Source of the DNA: Epiperipatus broadwayi
Lineage: Eukaryota; Onychophora; Udeonychophora; Euonychophora; Peripatidae
NCBI GenBank assembly: GCA_028023455.1
Contig: JAQFVV010006203.1
Span: 6,356,821-6,420,820 of the forward strand
DNA: 64,000 nt
Reading direction: 5' to 3'
Every line of letters begins with the position of its first letter. Positions within the stretch are counted from its first letter, which is position 1. The notes under the pieces are model-generated. The model saw nothing but the letters and a program-made list of their open reading frames with translations. It had not been told where the DNA came from and made no database searches. This document shows, piece by piece, positions 37,461-51,034 of this stretch. A program made the position numbers and the translations under genes.

Positions 37461-39390
37461 TATCATCCTGTTTCACCTATTATGTACCATAGTAGTCTTC
37501 CTAGTTCAAACCCTCCCTTTCTACGTATATAACTTTATAATATTTTATTTTGATATGTAATAGCATATATTAATGTGTATGTGCAGATATGTGCACACAT
37601 CTAATAGTAAATTAATGTTTGTATGTGTATAATGTATATGCAGTTATAATTTTAAAATTAAAATAAGTTGTGAACATCGTTGTATGTGTGGGAGCACACC
37701 TACATATATATGCGAAGGGAACTGTAATGTGATAGATGTAGTAAACATTACAGATTTTCTAAATTATTTCTAAGTTAGCTTTTAAGTTATTTAATTTCTA
37801 TATTTGTTGGTATTCACATATAAATCTTAAATTCAGGGGTGTCTGTCTTATACATATAAAAAATTGAGAATCAAGGTCATCGGTTTCTCATAAATACCTT
37901 TCATTAAATTGTAAACTGAAGGCCGAAGATTTTTAAAGATTTAAAAATAAAGTTCAAAAGGGAAAAGACAAAATCATTTACCTGGCACCACTTGTCAATA
38001 GCTAAGCCAGATCTTTTGTTCTTCTTAAAATTTGTGCTAGGTATTAGAATTTAAAATTGAAAATTAAAAGTCATAAACAAGTTTTAATGGCTTGTGAAGG
38101 GATAAGAAAGATGTTCTATAAAACCCCCCAGTTTTAATTCAAAATTAGCTAACTCTTTAATTGTGATCAAATACAGCCAGGTGCTATGCCAAAATTGATG
38201 ATGAAGACCCGAGACTAGAAGGTCTATCATGTCTTCTTTCTCATGGGAAAATTGGTCTAGGAAATGGAGGGAGTTCAAAACAGCAGCCTTCCAAGAATGA
38301 AGCAGTCGATCGATGAAGGTTAGTGCCTACATCATGCAAACCAGCTCAGCAAGAAGATAAATCAGTAACTAATCTTCCGCAGAGCTCTTAAACTAAGTTT
38401 TAATAAATCATTTTCATAATTTTCTAAAGCTAGCTATACTATAAATGTGCACAAACCATGAAACTAAAATTATTAATAATAATTAAAACTCTGTAATGAA
38501 TTTGTATTTATTGGTTTAAATATCTTAATGTACCCTTATTTAAAAATAATAATGTAAAATCTTGCCTAATTAAAAGTTAACTAATCATATTTCTGTTAAT
38601 CATGATAACTATTTTAGTTATTATTCTTAATCTATCCAATCTGGGGATGTCTTCATTACTTTGTTTATTTGATATTTCATTAATTATGCAATGCCATCCT
38701 TCAGAGCGGAGCTTATTAAATAATATAACAGTAGAGATATATTTTTAAATTGCTTTTTAGTTCATAAATAAATCTCCGATCTGAAACCTATTTTTATATA
38801 TGTTGAGCTACTATGTTTTAGCTTAGTATAATTTGTTTGCATGTTAAATGATTGCATTTAGTTAAATAATAGCAAGAATGATATTTTGAAGCACCTTATA
38901 AGTAACTAGACAAGTCCTAAATATGCTTATTCCTCCTTAGTTTATTATCATAAACTAGATAGATTTAACTGTAAACTAGGTCATTTAATTAACCCCTTTT
39001 AGCATGTTTAAGTGTGCTAATTTACGAACAGGCATATAGTACTTTTGGCGATCAAAACTAAAGATTTAGTGCCTGATTAATTTTAATGTTTGATATTTGG
39101 AAAGTATTACGAATATGTCTTTATGAAGCACATCTGTGCATTACCCCTTGCTATATGTATTTCTTATTAGAATTGCTTTGGTATAAGGGCCACCCCATTA
39201 CTCTTAGTTCAGACAGCTCTCTTTTTAGAACTGGAACATGAGGGTCCAGATTGTTTTTATAAGCTGCTCCGATCACCCAAACTAAACGTTCATGTATTTT
39301 ATGATAGCAAGTCATATGGTCCAGGGGAACTGAGTACTTGGTACTGAATCCCCTGAGTAATTGCACATTCGAGTCGCAACTATTTTTTGG
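37460..39390. other. Intronic spacer with an unidentified reverse-strand ORF
   Basis: At 38,084-38,278 (minus) 64 codons read NSLHFLDQFSHEKEDMIDLLVSGLHHQ..., which has the flavour of an LTR-element gag (a helical, acidic DxIxxLVxGL pattern), but this is only an impression. At 39,151-39,414 (minus) an 87-codon frame abuts the large palindrome and matches nothing I know. The rest is A/T-rich. Confidence 0.3.
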
Positions 39391-39454
39391 GGTACTTTTG
39401 ACCCATGTGGCCACGCGCTAGTCAGGGTCAACCACAGAAATACTTAAGAGTAGG

Positions 39455-39755
39455 GGCTCCAAATGCAGCATTGCAAATTCCAGCCGAAAGGTGGCACTGT
39501 TCACAATGCGTAAGCATAGGAACATTCCACCAGCTGGCTGGCAGCAAAGCTGCCTTCTTGGTGCTGCTAGTCACAGTACGTAAGCCCATTTAGCTTACAT
39601 CGTCTGCTACCAGTAGATACCAAGAACCTAGGTGGCGCTGTATGCCCTAAACACATCTAGCTTATGTGTCATCTGCTAACAGCGACTACCAAGATTCTAA
39701 CCCACTATGTGGTGCTGTTTCTCCACGGTTACACACGAAAAACTATGCACTGATA
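39455..39755 (+). repeat. Tandem subrepeats at the left tip of the palindrome
   Basis: About four divergent units, each with a ggtggcactgt/ggtgctgct/ggtggcgctgt/ggtgctgtt core spaced 65-80 bases apart and followed by gcgtaagc, acgtaagc or tagctta. The right tip (about 45,555-45,850) has the mirror set. Confidence 0.7.
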
Positions 39756-42512
39756 GAGTTTATGTACATACTACTTAAAATATGAATGGCGTATAATGTA
39801 CAGGTGTGATTAATTAAGAAGCTACAACTATTTAAATATTCTTTCAAACTTAATAGTATCACATGCTATTTCACAGTTTTATAAATGGATGTATTTTTAA
39901 ATTTTTTTTTTTTTAAAAATCGATCTTTTTTTTTTTAATTATTTACTCTATGTCAAAATGTTATATATAAGTCGAGCAGTGAAATTTGCTATCATGGCCG
40001 CTTGGATGGCATCATAGATTTACATACGAAAGTACGCTATAATTAGACAGATTTGATAAAATTATTGCGTAGAAATCCTCATAATTATTCATAAAATATT
40101 TTATTAATCTATAAGTCAATTCTAAATTTAAAAATCGATCTTTTTTTCTAATTATTTACTCTAAAAGTGTTTTTTTTTTTAAATTAAAAAAAGTGTAATT
40201 TTTACGACAATCAGTTTTTTTTTTTTAAAAAAAAAAAAAGCTAATTTTTCCCCCTTCTTTCAAAACTCGAGACATTCCAAAGATAAAATCTAATATATTT
40301 AATTAATAGGGGCTTTACTAATGAATAGCTATGGTCAATTAGTGAATTGGATTGATTTAATGAGACAGAAACTGATATATGATGAATTATATTGTATTGA
40401 CAATTTCATATATACTTGATATAACCCATTACTTAGCGTTGGATAATGCACGCAGGCATTTTATTTACTAAACAACATTACTCTAGGCCATTTAGCAAAA
40501 TAAATTTGTGGCTATTATTTAATTGCAATATAATAAATCACTACATTCCACTTATTAGTTATGCCCTTTCATCATCAGTTCAAGTGGCTATTATACATGT
40601 AATCAAACAAAGTCTGGATTGAAGTTTAATAATACATCTGATTATGATAAATTTATATATTAAATATGGGCATATAAAGCCTCACATATAGCTTTAGATC
40701 GAACAGGTTTTCAAGAATGCTTCTGTTCAACGCCAAAAATTGCATATTATGGAGGTAGAGTTGGCTATAAAGATTTTACTAATACGCTACGCACAAGTAA
40801 ATTATATATATATAAAACAACACAACGATAAAATATTGATAAATTTCACATCCGCCGAGCCGAAGTATATTATAAATTAAATACCATACATTAAATGAAC
40901 ACTAGTTTTGTCAGCTTGATTAAAAGAGCCAACTCTTCTGTAGCATGAGAAATACATATATACTACTGACGGGAATATATATATATACACACAAATTTTA
41001 CTTTATCCCGTTCAATCTTTTAGTTATATATAATTAATAAACTTTTAAAGGGAGAAAGTATATTTAAGGGACCTACGAAGACTTTAATAAGAAAAATATA
41101 CTTATGATTACACTCCAGGCTAGTTTAATCTTTAGTAACATAATAATTAAAGCTTGAAAGTTTGGATTTATAAGCCACATTCTATATTTACATTAATTAT
41201 TTACTAAATGACAAAATAATAACGAGCACAAAGGGTCGCCATTATTTATAAATTAGGGGTTCGAAACGGAGCGCTAAATGACACTATAATTAATACAATA
41301 CGAAGATTTTAAATAATATCTTCAAAAAGTATATATTTCGTAACTAAATGCGCGCCGTTTCGAGACAGGCATAATTAATAATAACTAAAATAAGCAAGAG
41401 AGAAATAAATATAACTGCAGTGATTAAGTTATATAGCAAAACAAGAAGTTAATAAAGGAAATTAACAAAAGTATGTCATTTATAGAATTGAAATATTATT
41501 GATAAGACAATTTAGAAAGTTTACAATATAGTTAGCTAACCTGATTTTGAAGCAATAATGATTATTTTGAATTTTGCACAGAGCTCTGCGATTTTAATAA
41601 TTTTAAAACAGATATTCGAGCTGGAATGATAGTTCTTTGGCAGCTTATGGCATCTTCTCTTTTGTTGGGAGACAATTTAAGATGGTATTCCTATAGCTGG
41701 AGTTGGGGTAGTTGAATTTGAATGAAGGTGAGTTCTTTTAATGGCTTATGGCATCTTCTATTTATTATAAGCTTGTTAAGGCAACGTTGGTTGTTGCTCC
41801 GGCCTTGGATGGATCAAATTCCGACGTTCCATCACACAAAGGCAACAAATTCTTGCCTGACTAGCAGGCCATAGATAAATTAACAAATTTTCAGCTTCTC
41901 GTAGTAACAGCTATCTTTTCCGCTAGCCTATTTACATATTTCCATCAAGCCTTAACATCTTTTTGGAATTTTGTTTGCCTCAGGACCAATCGACTTTTAA
42001 TTAAACAAAATCATATAATCTAATTTCTACTACTGATAAAGTCTCCGAGGTGTTATTTTTAATTTACTTAAATTATTAAAATATATAAATTATATAATTT
42101 TGATTCCGATTTCATTAATTAAATTTCTTTTTAGGTGTTATAAAATGTTATGGCTTAGCAAATAGTAACGGTATTATGATTTAATGATAACATCTTTTGT
42201 TGAAACAAATTCAATCAGTAAACTAGATTTTACTTTTACCCCAGGTGCGGTCACTAATTGATTTCTTGTTTACACAAAATTTCCATTTTTAATTATAAAC
42301 CGATGACTTTTATTTTAACTAGATATAAATAACTTTTAACATATTTTCTTTATATTGTTTATTTTAAAAAAAGCAAATTTGACAGATCTTATAAAAAAAT
42401 ACTCTAGTTTCAGTTATATCTATTAAACTTTAAATCAGAAAACCGTAAATATATTATAAAAAAAAACATTTTGTATTATTTTTATTTAATCTTAAATATT
42501 ATATGTACAAAT

Positions 42513-42734
42513 CATTATGCCATAATTTCATGGTTTAAATTATCCATCCACATACGAATGTAATACAAATATAAAATTTAGTTAATCATTATGCCATAAT
42601 TTCATGGTTTAAATTATCCATCCACATACGAATGTAATACAAATATAAAATTTAGTTAATCATTATGCCATAATTTCATGGTTTAAATTATCCATCCACA
42701 TACGAATGTAATACAAATATAAAATTTAGTTAAT
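42513..42734 (+). repeat. 74-bp unit in three tandem copies at the palindrome axis
   Basis: Units start at 42,513, 42,587 and 42,661 (cattatgccataatttcatg...) and appear identical. The right arm has just one copy (42,736-42,805). The array expanded on one side only, after the palindrome formed. Confidence 0.95.
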
Positions 42735-45554
42735 TCTAAATTTTATATTTGTATTATATTCGTATGTGGATGGATAATTTAAACCATGAAATTATGGCAT
42801 AATGATTTGTACATATAATATTTAAGATTAAATAAAAATAATATAAAATGTTTTTTTTTTATAATATATTTACGGTTTTCTGATTTAAAGTTTAATAGAT
42901 ATAACTGAAACTAAAGTATTTTTTTATAAGATCTGTCAAATTTTCTTTTTTTAAAATAAACAATATAAAGAAAATATGTTAAAAGTTATTTATATCTAGT
43001 TAAAATAAAAGTCATCAGTTTATAATTAAAAATGGAAATTTTGTGTAAACAAGAAATTAATTAGTGACCGCACCTGGGGTAAAAGTAAAATCTAGTTTAC
43101 TGATTGAATTTGTTTCAACAAAAGATGTTATCATTAAATCATAATACCGTTACTATCTGCTAAGCCATAACATTTTATAACACCTAAAATGAAATTTAAT
43201 TAATGAAATCGGAATCAAAATTATATAATTTATATATTTTAATAATTTTTTTAAGTAAATTAAAAATAACACCTCGGAGACTTTATCAGTAGTAGAAATT
43301 AGATTATATGATTTTGTTTAATTAAAAGTCGATTGGTCCTGAGGTGGAAATATATAAATAGGCTAGTGGAAAAGATACTCCATCTTGCTTTTGAAGAGCT
43401 GTTACTAAGAGAAGCTGAAAATTTGTTAATTTATCTATGGCCTGCTAGTCAGGCAAGAATTTGTTGCATTTGCCGAAATGGAACGTCGGAATATGATCCA
43501 TCCAAGGCCGGAGCAACAACCAACATTGCCTTAACAAGCTTATAATAAATAGAAGATGCCATAAGCCATTAAAAGAACTTACCTTCATTCAAATTCAACT
43601 ACCCAACTCCAGCTATAGGAATACCATCTTAAATCGTTTCCCAACTAAAGAGAAGATGCCATAAGCCGCCAAGAACTCACCTTCATTCCAGCTCGAGTAT
43701 CTGTTTTAAAATTATTAAAATCGCAGAGCTCTGTGTAAAATTCAAAATAATCATTATTGCTTCAAAATCAGGTTAGCTAACTATATTGTAAACTTTCTAA
43801 ATTGTCTTATCAATAATATTTCAATTCTATAAATGACATACTTTTGTTAATTTCCTTTATTAACTTCTTGTTTTGCTATATAACTTAATCACTGCAGTTA
43901 TATTTATTTCTCTCTTGCTTATTTTAGTTATTATTAATTATGCCTGTCTCGAAATGGCGCGCATTTAGTTACGAAATATATACTTTTTGAAGATATTATT
44001 TAAAATCTTCATATTGTATTAATTATAGTGTCATTTGGCGCTCCGTTTCGAACCCCTAATTTATAAATAATGGCGACCCTTTGTGCTCGTTATTATTTTG
44101 TCATTTAGTAAATAATTAATGGAAATATAAAATGTGGCTTATAAATCCAAACTTTCAAGCTTTAATTATTATGTTACTAAAGATTAAACTAGCCTGGAGT
44201 GTAATCATAAGTATATTTTCCTTATTAAAGTATTCATAAGTCCCTTAAATATACTTTCTCCCTTTAAAAGTTTATTAATTATACATAACTAAGAGATTGA
44301 ATGGGATAAAGTAAAGTTTGTGTATATATATATATTCCCGTCAGTAGCATATATGTATTTCTCATGCTACAGAAGAGTTGGCTCTTTTAATCAAGCTGAC
44401 AAAACTAGTGTTCATTTAATGTTTGGTATTTAATTTATAATATACTTCGGCTTGGCGGATGTGAAATTTATCAATATTTTATCATTGTGCTGTTTTTTAT
44501 ATATATATAAGATGGTGCCACTTTATTATCACATTTTACTTGTGCATAGTGTATTAGTAAAATCTTTATAGCCAACTCTACCTCCATAATATGCAATCTT
44601 CGGCGTTGAACAGAAGCATTCTTGAAAACCCGTTCGATCTAAAGCTATCTGTGAGGCTTTATATGCCCATATTTAATATATAAATTTATCATAATCCGAT
44701 GTATTATTAAACTTCACTCCAGACTTGGTTTGATTACATGTATAATAGCCACTCAAATTGATGATGAAAGGGCATAACTAATAAGTGGAATGTAGTGATT
44801 TATTATATAGCATAAAATTAGCGCATAATTAAGCCACAAATTTATTTTGCTAAATGGCCTAGAGTAATGTTGTTTAGTAAATAAAATGCCTGCGTGCATT
44901 ATCCAACGTTAAGTAATGGGTTATATCAAGTATATATGAAATTGTCAATAAATATAATTCATCATATATCAGTTTCTGTCTCATTAAATCAATCCAATTC
45001 ACTAATTGACCGTAGCTATTCATTAGTAAAGCCCCTATTAATTAAATATATTAGATTTTATCTTTGGAATGTCTCTAGTTTTGAAAGAAAGGGGAAAAAA
45101 TTAGCTTTTTTAAAAAAAAAAAAACCGATTGTCGTAAAAATTACATTTTTATTGATTTTTAAATTTAGAATTGACTTATAGATTAATAAAAGATTTTATG
45201 AATAATTATGAGGATTTCTACGCGATAATTTTATCAAACCTGTCTAATTATAGCGTACTTTCATATGTAAATCTATGATGCCATTCAAGCAGCCATGATA
45301 GCAAATTTCACCGCTCAACTTATATATAACATTTTGACATAGAGTAAATAATTAAAAAAAAAAAGATCGATTTTTAAAAAAAAAAAAATTTAAAAATACA
45401 TCCATTTATAAAACTGTGAAATAGCATGTGATACTATTAAGTTTGAAAGAATATTTAAATAGTTGTAGCTTCTTAATTAATCACACCTGTACATTATATG
45501 CCATTCATATTTTAAGTAGTATGTACATAAACTCTATCGGTGCGTAGTTTTTCC

Positions 45555-45850
45555 GTGTGTAACCGTGGAGAAACAGTGCCACGTAGTGGGCTAGAATCTT
45601 GGTAGTCGCTGTTAGCAGATGACACATAAACTAGATGTGTTTATGGCAATCAGCACCACCTAGGTTCTTGGTATCTGCTGGTAGCAGACGATGTAAGCTA
45701 AATGGGCTTACGCACTGTGTTCAGCGCCACCAAGTGGGCAGCTTTGCTGTCAGCCAATTGGTGGAATGATCCTGTGCTTACGCATTGTGAACAGTGCCAC
45801 TTTTCGGCTGGAATTTGCAATTCTGCATTTGGGGCCCCTACTCTAAGTAT
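45555..45850 (-). repeat. Tandem subrepeats at the right tip of the palindrome
   Basis: Mirror of the left-tip array. Differences between the tips (for example ccagctggctgg against ccaattggctga) show the arms have drifted since duplication. Confidence 0.7.
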
Positions 45851-45909
45851 TTCTGTGGTTGACCCTGACCAGCGCCTCTGGTGGCCACATGGGTCAAAAG
45901 TCACCAGTA

Positions 45910-46740
45910 CCTTATTTGGTTTATGTAGCACTGTAGTCTTGGAAGCTCCGCTGCAAAGCGCCATTTTGTCTTTCTTTACATTATTCAGTTCAGCATTGAT
46001 CTGAACTCCAGATCTAGTTTATATATGTGATCTGCATAGGGAGCACACTTATTGCTCATTATGTAATAATTAATAAGTAAGTTATACTTAATATAGTCAT
46101 TTCTTGTATATATAGTCATTTCTTGTATATTTAATTTTAGAAAACCTTGGCATGACGTAGCATAACTCAGGCATATTAACCATAGATAACCAAATTAATA
46201 GAGTGGCAATAATTAATTGATAAAAAAAATGTACAAAGTGTAGAGATGAGATTTTGTACCGATCCACTCATCATTATACACCTGCTATGTAACCTCAATT
46301 GTCATATTGTTAGTATTGATTTCTTTTAATAAATATATATAAAATGTATTCACGTTCAGTGTCTTATTCATAGTTTGTTACCATTCAACTAAATATTCTA
46401 AATTATCATGTTAGTTTAAGTTCACATATGCGTAATCTAAGTAGCTATAGATGTATGTGTATTTAGTTATTTATATAGTAATTGAGTCATTTATTCCCTG
46501 AGTCTCATGTTCCACTCTTTCTACTGACGGCACCCAAACTAGAAGAGTCCGAGTATAGTCTCATTTATGTCATTGATAGGGTAGTAAGTCATGGAATGTT
46601 GGTGGAGGAGCTGAGGTGTGATCTGATTCAAGGTCTCAATCCCTCATCTAGATCAGCCTTGGTATAATTTGCCATAATTCTAGATTTTGTTTTGTGAATG
46701 TACAAATCTGTCCATTACAACATTGTATCAGTCAAAACAT
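45910..46740. other. Intronic, no identified features
   Basis: A 61-codon frame at 46,482-46,667 (+) lies in GC-richer sequence but matches nothing known to me. The duplicated tatagtcatttcttgtata at 46,091 and 46,111 is a small direct repeat. Confidence 0.4.
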
Positions 46741-46749
46741 GTTTATCCA

Positions 46750-46865
46750 TCTAACACGAGCTGGAACTACAAAGAATGTACTTCAAACCCAGTCCAGGTC
46801 AGGGACCCGCCTGAATTTGAACTCACTCTCTAAGCCGCAGATCTAACACCTAATAACATAATAGT
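46750..46865 (-). repeat. Possible tRNA-derived SINE
   Basis: On the minus strand gagttcaaattca resembles a B box, with an A-box-like ttaggtgttagat about 30 bases before it, then a GC-rich body. No target duplication found. Confidence 0.35.
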
Positions 46866-47189
46866 GATGGCACATGAGAATTAATTTTAATCTGGCCCAC
46901 TAGCAAAGCGGAGAAGACAATGAGACATCTATTAACTATGACTAAACTAAAATATATATAAGCATGGCTCTACTTTTGGAAGTGGAGAAAAGAGGAATTC
47001 GAACTACTCAGACAAGTTGGATAATAAAAATTAGTTTATAATATAGTGACAAATTGTTTACACACATTTATAAATTAAATGCAAACAGTATGTGCGTGAA
47101 TGAGCAAGCGGTAGATGATTACATAGTGTCATTCATGCTATTATTTCTCATATGTTCTTTTATTAGCTAAAAAGTATATTATAAATAAA

Positions 47190-47840
47190 CACACATCTTT
47201 GCTGGGTCCAATATTAAGATGCCAATCGATTATTAGAAAGAATTCACATAAAATTGCTATTAACGCTTTTATATACGGTTCTGAAACATGGTGACTAACA
47301 TTATTCGGGGAGCGTTCCGAGATTCATTACAGATATAATACAAACTATTGTCACGCCATTACGGTCATGAAAATAAATAAAATTCATTTGAAAACTTATT
47401 TGATTATATGACAAAATACTTAATGAAACTTCTTTTAATTAGCGCTGGTAAGAAGAACGCTTTATTTTTCCCAAGGCATATAGATACTCTTAAATACAGA
47501 AATAAGTTACGATGGTGGGATTGTATAAGACTGAAATAAATTTAATTAATAAGACTAGAAGTAGTTGGCATTTATATATATTTTAAGCAGAGCGCAATTT
47601 TAATATTAGAGCATTAAAACTGGTCATGAAGCAAAAGAAATAATAATATGAAGAAGTTTGCAGTGCTGACATAATAGCTAAAAAATAACAGGAAAAGTCG
47701 TGCTTCTGGACGAAAGACGAAGTCTAAGACCCCCTTCTTGGGGTAGTGCTTAGAGAAAAGTGGATAGATATGCTGTGGACATCGCCGACATGCAGACCTT
47801 ATGTACAAAGAAAGTGGATAGGCATAGCATGTGCCAGGCT
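47190..47840 (+). pseudogene. RTE-type LINE relic (RT C-terminus)
   Basis: Plus-strand scraps AFIYGSETW (about 47,260-47,290), NKLRWWDCIRL (47,502-47,534) and EKWIDMLWTSPTCR (about 47,755-47,800) follow the order YGSETW, LRWWGHI and W..L....PTC seen in LINE C-termini. Heavily mutated. Confidence 0.55.
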
Positions 47841-47849
47841 AAGATAATC

Positions 47850-49795
47850 ACTGCCAGAGGCCTTTTTATATGAAATAAGTGGTTCTGGGAAGGCCAACTA
47901 TAATCAGAACAAGGCTTGAGAAATAAATTATGGGTTTGAACTTATCGCACCCCCAAATTAGAAGCACATAATATATATATACGAAGATAGGCCAAATGTC
48001 AGTAACGCAGTAATGATAAATGTCACTAACAACATTGAATAAATTTTACTGCTTTAAAAATAAATGCCCCTAGTTTGAATGCCATAATTTATATAAATAA
48101 TATGCTATGCCGCTATAATATATATATAGAGAAGATTTCATTTAATAAAATATACATGAAGGTTTTATTTAGTAAAAGAAACATTAAGATTTACCCCCTT
48201 CCCTTTTCTGTTATTTAAAATAAATCAATCCCACCTTCGTTGATTTTACAATAACTGGAATATATAAGCACTGTATTTGATATTTTAAGAGTATGTAAAA
48301 ATAAAACTAGCAGTTATAGAAAAAACTAATCGGTCACCTTTTCAGAATTGAATAACATTTATAAAATAAATAAGGTTTCAAAGCGTTAATTAGCTTGAGT
48401 TCTGGATTCACCCTGGGTAGAAAATCCAGAGTTAAACAAATATATTTTTATACTAAAACATAAATAAAATGTTGGCTCGTAAAACAATCTGGCGAGCGTA
48501 TTAATTAATAATGCTTTATGTTTTAAGGGAATGTTAATAATCTCAGTTCATGAAGGTTTACTTAAAAGAAAAGATTTTAAAAATTCAACTCGTCAGATTG
48601 CTTGAGACTGGCTTATTAATAATAAAAACATACATATAAATAAATAACCGCACCAGAGTTAAAGAAAGTTAGAGCATATGAGAAAAATTAGATTTATAGA
48701 AATTATTTAAGAGCAATTTACATATTATATATTAGAAATAAAGTTAAATAATACATTAGGAGAAGAAGTCTTGATAATAAGAGTTTGAGATTAGTTAGAC
48801 TAGTTTTACTTGTGGCTTGAAAATTTACCTTGCACTATTTTAAGAGTCCATATTTTAAAGTCTGCTCATGCATGGCAATTGGTTCTTAAATAACAGCAAG
48901 CTTTCATTCAGCATTCCACAATTCTCCAGTCGGGCTTTTACTTCATTCAATGGGAGGATGATATTACGGCAGCGGCAGATGATGACCCAACAGGGCCGAG
49001 AAGGGTGGTGGACTTACTACTACATCTTTATAAGTTTCACAGCGACATGTAGAATGTTAACAGTACCGTTCTCTCAATAGTAGCTAATCTGTTGGTGATT
49101 TAAAATACAGCCATTTTATACTCTGCTCAGGTATTTCTGGAATGCTTTTAATTACTTAATTTTTAGCTTAAAATTTAATCTCTGATCTTAAAAAATTCTT
49201 ACTTTTTCTTTATCGATTGTTTTTGAAGATGCAATGTTAGATAATGTCCAAAAATAAATCCAAATCTATTTCCAGATTAGAAATAGATTTGACAAAAATG
49301 TTTATAACAAAAGAAAATCTTTAATCTTAATCCCATTTTATTTTAAGTAAAAAATTTAATTAAAAATACCTTCCCCAGATTAAAACAATAGTGTTTCTAA
49401 CCCTTTAATTATTTTTGGACAATTACGGTTGCATCTTCCATCTTGGATTATATAAAATATACAGATTAATAGGAAAAACAAGCAATTTAAAAGAAAAAGT
49501 TTTAAAATATGACATATAATAAAATACTTTAAAAAATCAATATTTTGTTAGTAAGTTTTTGCTCCTATATATATTTTTTTGAGCCCCACCTATATACTTT
49601 AATAAAAAAGAACTAATAATTAATAAAAAAGAATTAACAATAATTTAAAAAATGTTATTGAAACGCTAAAATTTTATAACTTAGGTGCGCATCTCAAATA
49701 TATACATACATGACAAAAGCAGTGGGATGGGATATAGGTTTGAATACAGGTTAGTAGGTGGAAGCATGAAGCTCAATCTTAAGCTAAAATTGACT
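47850..49795. other. Intronic, no identified features
   Basis: A/T-rich; a 70-codon frame at 48,868-49,080 has no recognisable domain. Confidence 0.4.
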
Positions 49796-49799
49796 GCTT

Positions 49800-51030
49800 C
49801 AACATATAGTAATTATTTTCATATCCACTAAAGCTCCATTCATTTCCAAATTTACTAAACTTACCCATAATTTATTTCTATTTACTCTATCTATAAAAAT
49901 TATATATAACTGTCTACCTGTATTCCTACTGATATCCATAAGTTCTGTAACTACAGATAAACCATCTATATGCCTATCTGATCGAAAACCTCTACATTTC
50001 TCCCACTATATTATTTTCTTCCATCCATTTTGCCCTTTCAGCCACTTTATTTGAGAAAACTTTATATGAGAAAACTGATGTTACTGCTATTGGTCTATAA
50101 TTGTTTAACTTTCTATGATCCCTATTATTTTAAATAGTAGCCTTACTTGTGTATTATTCCAATTACCCATAAAATCTCTCTTCTGTGCCATCTTATTAAA
50201 ACATGGTGATAATTTTAATTTTGCCCTATCCCCCAAATTCATAACCATCTCTGCTGCCCATCCATCCAAACCTCTTGCGTTTCCACTTTTCAATTTCTTA
50301 CCTGCCTCATTCAGTTCACTTTCTGTAAACCTAATATTCTCATTACTATATGCTTTCATGTTTGCTATCACTCTGTCCTTCACATCTAACGTCTTTTCTA
50401 TATTCATTACAAATTTAAGATTTTCTCTAATTCTTCTCTAGGGCTACACTCTATTCCCTCATCATTAGTAATACTATTTCTCTCTCCCCTACATTCCTTT
50501 TAATGTATTTCCAAAATTTTTTACTCCCATTTCTTCCACTTTTATTAATATTCTCCAATAATTTACTATTCAATTTCATTCTCTCTCAATAATTATCTAT
50601 TTTAGCCAACTTCTTTTTTTCTAAATACTTTTCCCATTTAGCATTAACATCTTTTTCACTTTCTGTTCTTAATAGCACATTTATATTCTCTGTATGCTTT
50701 TTTCCTTTCTTTTACATTTTTACTAATTCTCAATTTCCTATTATTTTTATTCTTCTGAATATTCTCACCTAAAATCCTATTTGCCACTTTTTCTATTTCA
50801 CCACACCAGTCCTTATTCTCTCCCCCAACCAATTCTTCCATGGTTTCTTCAACTATTAATTTATCCTCATCTAACTTATTCTTATCATTCACTTTCCATC
50901 CACACCTTTTACTATCCTTGCTACTTTTATTACTATTTTCTATCACATTACTAACCATTTCTATTATAAAGAAGTTATGATCACTATTACATACTTTCTC
51001 TTCATTATCCTCACCTTAATTTTCCATACT
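49800..51030 (-). pseudogene. Same LINE, copy Z (internal fragment)
   Basis: Matches copy Y from the endonuclease end (51,020) through the linker and RT N-terminus (ESELNEAGKKLKSGNARGLD at 50,340-50,280, FNKMAQKRDF and GNWNNTQ at about 50,200-50,150) to about 49,810. Truncated at both ends and frameshifted. Two 100-codon stretches remain open, so it is not extremely old. Confidence 0.75.
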
Positions 51031-51034
51031 TTAT

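Larger units (their letters stand above)
39394..45905. mobile_element. 6.5-kb near-perfect palindrome (foldback-type element)
   Basis: The left arm (39,394-42,732) and right arm (42,733-45,905) are reverse complements with almost no spacer; the axis lies in ttaatt at 42,730-42,735. Sampled stretches of the arms differ by only a few percent, mostly single substitutions, and the left arm is longer because of two extra 74-base units. The match ends abruptly at gggtcaaaag/cttttgaccc. The outer 350 bases of each arm are GC-rich and hold 65-75-base subrepeats, the layout of foldback elements. No transposase or other known protein is encoded; the arm-tip frame (ILRVGAPNAELQIPAEKWHC on the minus strand) is conserved in both arms but unidentified. 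Confidence 0.85.

Noticed and set aside
40567-40600. Reverse-strand CUGAUGA followed by GAAA in the palindrome arm
   Set aside because: Only one base separates the two motifs, so no stem II can form.
42513-42734. CRISPR-like array
   Set aside because: The 74-base units abut with no variable spacers and the sequence is eukaryotic; it is a simple tandem expansion.
44894-45181. 95-codon plus-strand frame in the palindrome's right arm
   Set aside because: No domain, and I could not see a matching conserved frame in the left arm; background composition.
39394-45905. Assembly artefact as the explanation of the large palindrome
   Set aside because: Not fully excluded, but the arms differ by scattered substitutions, indels and the 74-base copy number, which a simple mis-join of one sequence would not give.
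50115-50441. 108-codon plus-strand open frame
   Set aside because: Antisense of LINE copy Z reverse-transcriptase sequence.
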